Positions 61,925 to 64,000 of a stretch of DNA of 64,000 bases are shown here, piece after piece. The position numbers and the translations under genes are program-made. Position 1 is the first letter of the stretch; each line of letters opens with the position of its first letter. The notes below the pieces were generated by a model. The model saw nothing but the letters and a program-made list of their open reading frames with translations, did not search any database and was not told the origin of the DNA. Origin of the DNA: JBEBVQ01 sp964527735 (GTDB lineage: Bacteria > Bacteroidota > Bacteroidia > Chitinophagales > Chitinophagaceae); contig CAZGPG010000011.1 in assembly GCA_964527735.1 (NCBI GenBank), forward strand, positions 1 to 64,000, read 5' to 3'.

Positions 61925-64000
61925 ATGAAAAAACGACTATTTAAGACACAACTGCTTGTTTTGCATATGCTTATAGCGTGTATTGCGGCAAATGCCCAGG
62001 AGCTGGAATGGGTACAGAGTATGGGAGGAACCGGGAACGACGAAAGCAGAAGCCTGGCGACAGATAAGGACGGGAATGTGTATATAACAGGTACTTTTAG
62101 CAACACTGCGGATTTTAACAACAGAAGGGGTATTGATACATTCAGGTCCTATGGCAGCACTGATATCTACCTGGCCAAATACGATGCAGCCGGGAACTAT
62201 CTGTGGGCGATACAAATGGGCGGCACCGGATTTGACTATGGAAGGGGCGTTACCGTAGATAGCGGCGGTAATGTGTATGTTACCGGATATTTTAACGTAA
62301 AAGCAGCCTTTAACCCGGCGGGTGGAGATACACTACAGGCAGGAGCGGGTTTCACTGACATATTTGTCGCTAAATATAGCAGCACGGGTGACTATAAATG
62401 GGCCATCAATATCGGAGGCTCCATGCAAAACTACGGTTGGGGTATTGCAGTAAATGAAAGCGGGGAAGTGTATATTACCGGCGCGTTCTCCGGCAAAACA
62501 GATTTTGACCCCAGTCCGGCGCCGGCAGATACCGCTTACATAGAGGCTTTTCCGGGAAACTTTTTTAATCCGGGTTTGGATATATTCGTGGCTAAATATG
62601 ACTCTGTGGGCAGATATATGTGGGCAAACCGCATGGGAAGCGATGGTGCCGGCCAAGAGTATGGCTATGGTATCGCTCTGGATAAGTCGGGTAATGCCTA
62701 TGTCACGGGATACTTTACCAATTGGGCAGATTTCGACCCGGGTACCGGCATAGCCATCCTGGAGGCAAGGGGGCCTATTGGAAATGACGCTTTTGTGGCA
62801 AAATACGACAAAGACGGTAAATACCTGTGGGCCAAAGGTGTAGGAAGCAAGCATGATGATAATGGCATGAGCATCGCTATGGATCAGGGAGACAATGTGT
62901 ATGTTACCGGCTATTTCTCAGACACCGCCTATCTCTATGATACCACATCCACGCCTGGCGCAGCGATGAAATCGGATTCCGTCATATCTGCCGGGAATTA
63001 TGACATGTTCCTGGTCAAATACGACTCCGCAGGTAATTATTTATGGTCAAAAACCTTAGGAGGCAAAGGTGACGAGGTTGGCTATGGTATCAGCATCGGG
63101 AGAGGAGGAATGGTATGTGTTACCGGTTATTTTGCTGATACGGCCATCTTCGGAGGAGCCGACACCCTCCGGGCCGTTTCCGGAAGCCGGGACGCATTTA
63201 TTGCTAAATTCAATCCGGACGGTCATTATAAATGGGCGGGCAGTTTAGGAGGCAGCACTCAGTCGGATATGGGTTACGGGATATCCTGTGATCAGTTGGG
63301 AAATATCTATGCCTCCGGAAATTATGCAGGAGCGGCAGACCTCGAGCCGGGCCCGGGTACGGCTAACTTTATGACAAGAGGAAGCACGGATATTTACTTA
63401 TTAAAACTGGCCTGCAGCGATACGTCTTCTTCTGCGCTGCAGCAGCAGGGATGCGGGAGTTTCACTTTTAACGGTCAGACTTATACTGCCGCCGGTACCT
63501 ATAAACAAATATTGACAAACAGCGCCGGCTGTGACAGTACCATTACTCTGTATCTTCAAATTTCCAATCCGGAAGCAATTATTAGTGTGAATGGATTTGT
63601 GTTAAGCACTACTATGAGATTTGCTACTTATCAATGGATAAAAGATGGAGTTTCGATTGATGGTGCAACGGACAGCGCATATCTGGTAACGGAAAACGCC
63701 CGCTACCAGGTTGCCGTTACTAATGAGCATGGATGCTCAGATACTTCTGCGTTTTATACCGTCACCAATGTGGGCATAGATGATAAGAGCGGCATAGAGA
63801 CAAGGATAAAAATCCACCCCAATCCTGCCAGCAGTGTTATATATATCACCAGCCCTGTAGCGGTCAATGTCGTGTTGACGACGTTGGAGGGAAGAAAGGT
63901 TATGCGTGTTGATAATGCTCAAAGCCTTTCCTTAAACGATCTTCCGGTAGGTATTTATATCTTGCGTATTATGGATAAAGAAAACAAGCTGATCAGGATA
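61925..64000 (+). CDS. T9SS type A beta-propeller surface protein, cut by window end
   Basis: An open frame of 692 codons runs to the last base without a stop, so the gene continues past the window. Signal peptide MKKRLFKTQLLVLHMLIACI, cleavage near ANAQ. Propeller repeats (about 25-500) carry VQSMGGTGNDES, GNVYITGTF and TDIYLAKYDAAGNYLWA phrases, followed by a Cys-containing CGSFTFNGQTY repeat and an Ig-like segment. The type A sorting domain is almost complete: IKIHPNPASSVIYIT, TTLEGRKVMRV, PVGIYILRI. Only a few residues should be missing. It is divergent from the kinase at 59649 and matches the 41848 protein in plan. Confidence 0.92.
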   Translation, partial: MKKRLFKTQLLVLHMLIACIAANAQELEWVQSMGGTGNDESRSLATDKDGNVYITGTFSNTADFNNRRGIDTFRSYGSTDIYLAKYDAAGNYLWAIQMGGTGFDYGRGVTVDSGGNVYVTGYFNVKAAFNPAGGDTLQAGAGFTDIFVAKYSSTGDYKWAINIGGSMQNYGWGIAVNESGEVYITGAFSGKTDFDPSPAPADTAYIEAFPGNFFNPGLDIFVAKYDSVGRYMWANRMGSDGAGQEYGYGIALDKSGNAYVTGYFTNWADFDPGTGIAILEARGPIGNDAFVAKYDKDGKYLWAKGVGSKHDDNGMSIAMDQGDNVYVTGYFSDTAYLYDTTSTPGAAMKSDSVISAGNYDMFLVKYDSAGNYLWSKTLGGKGDEVGYGISIGRGGMVCVTGYFADTAIFGGADTLRAVSGSRDAFIAKFNPDGHYKWAGSLGGSTQSDMGYGISCDQLGNIYASGNYAGAADLEPGPGTANFMTRGSTDIYLLKLACSDTSSSALQQQGCGSFTFNGQTYTAAGTYKQILTNSAGCDSTITLYLQISNPEAIISVNGFVLSTTMRFATYQWIKDGVSIDGATDSAYLVTENARYQVAVTNEHGCSDTSAFYTVTNVGIDDKSGIETRIKIHPNPASSVIYITSPVAVNVVLTTLEGRKVMRVDNAQSLSLNDLPVGIYILRIMDKENKLIRI

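Overview
The window reads as a chromosomal segment of a member of the Bacteroidota, most likely of the Chitinophaga-type lineage. The sequence supports this with promoters of the TTTG-N19/20-TAnnTTTG type (tRNA-Glu, gapA, transposase), a short 285-residue primary sigma factor, a type B L31 protein, the alternative Bacteroidota GlmU-like protein, and eight very large secreted proteins, most of which end in type IX secretion (T9SS) sorting domains. The species is not identifiable from this alone, and no T9SS machinery genes lie in the window.

Layout. 1-20 kb: a truncated beta-propeller adhesin, a lone NarL-type response regulator, two tandem paralogous kinase/regulator pairs, then three giant T9SS substrates on the + strand. 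20-29 kb: a second lone regulator and housekeeping genes (rpmE2, glmU-like, tpiA, tRNA-Glu, deoxynucleoside kinase, recQ, xerD, hldD). 29-35 kb: a small His-rich membrane protein, an M36 metallopeptidase, an OmpA-like lipoprotein and sucC. 34.8-41.7 kb: an adhesin gene cleanly split by a 3,428-bp IS1595-family element with cargo; 28-bp perfect terminal inverted repeats and an 8-bp target duplication are visible, and the adhesin frame closes exactly when the element is removed. 41.8-48.4 kb: another propeller adhesin divergent from a three-gene signalling operon. 48.4-58.2 kb: rpoD, glutaryl-CoA dehydrogenase-like gene, a ParS/RES toxin-antitoxin pair, metX, pgk, gapA, a secreted C1 peptidase, a DUF4412-like protein and marC. 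58.3-64 kb: a START-like protein, a fifth kinase/regulator set and a last propeller adhesin that runs off the window.

The most interesting system is the operon at 44464-48338: kinase A, NarL regulator, kinase B. Kinase A keeps the phospho-acceptor histidine (His460) but has lost the ATP-binding N, G1 and G2 motifs. Kinase B keeps all ATP-binding motifs but has Gln221-Asn222 where the family has the catalytic His-Asp. The two defects are complementary, which suggests an obligate heteromeric kinase in which B phosphorylates A in trans and A passes the phosphate to the regulator encoded between them. A milder degeneration is seen in the 6808-8739 kinase, beside an intact paralogue.

Six NarL-type regulators and five TPR-type or TPR-like kinases interleave with the adhesin genes, so the signalling genes may govern surface-protein expression; this is inference from position. 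Short dispersed hairpin repeats sit at gene ends across the window and probably act as terminators or mRNA-end structures.
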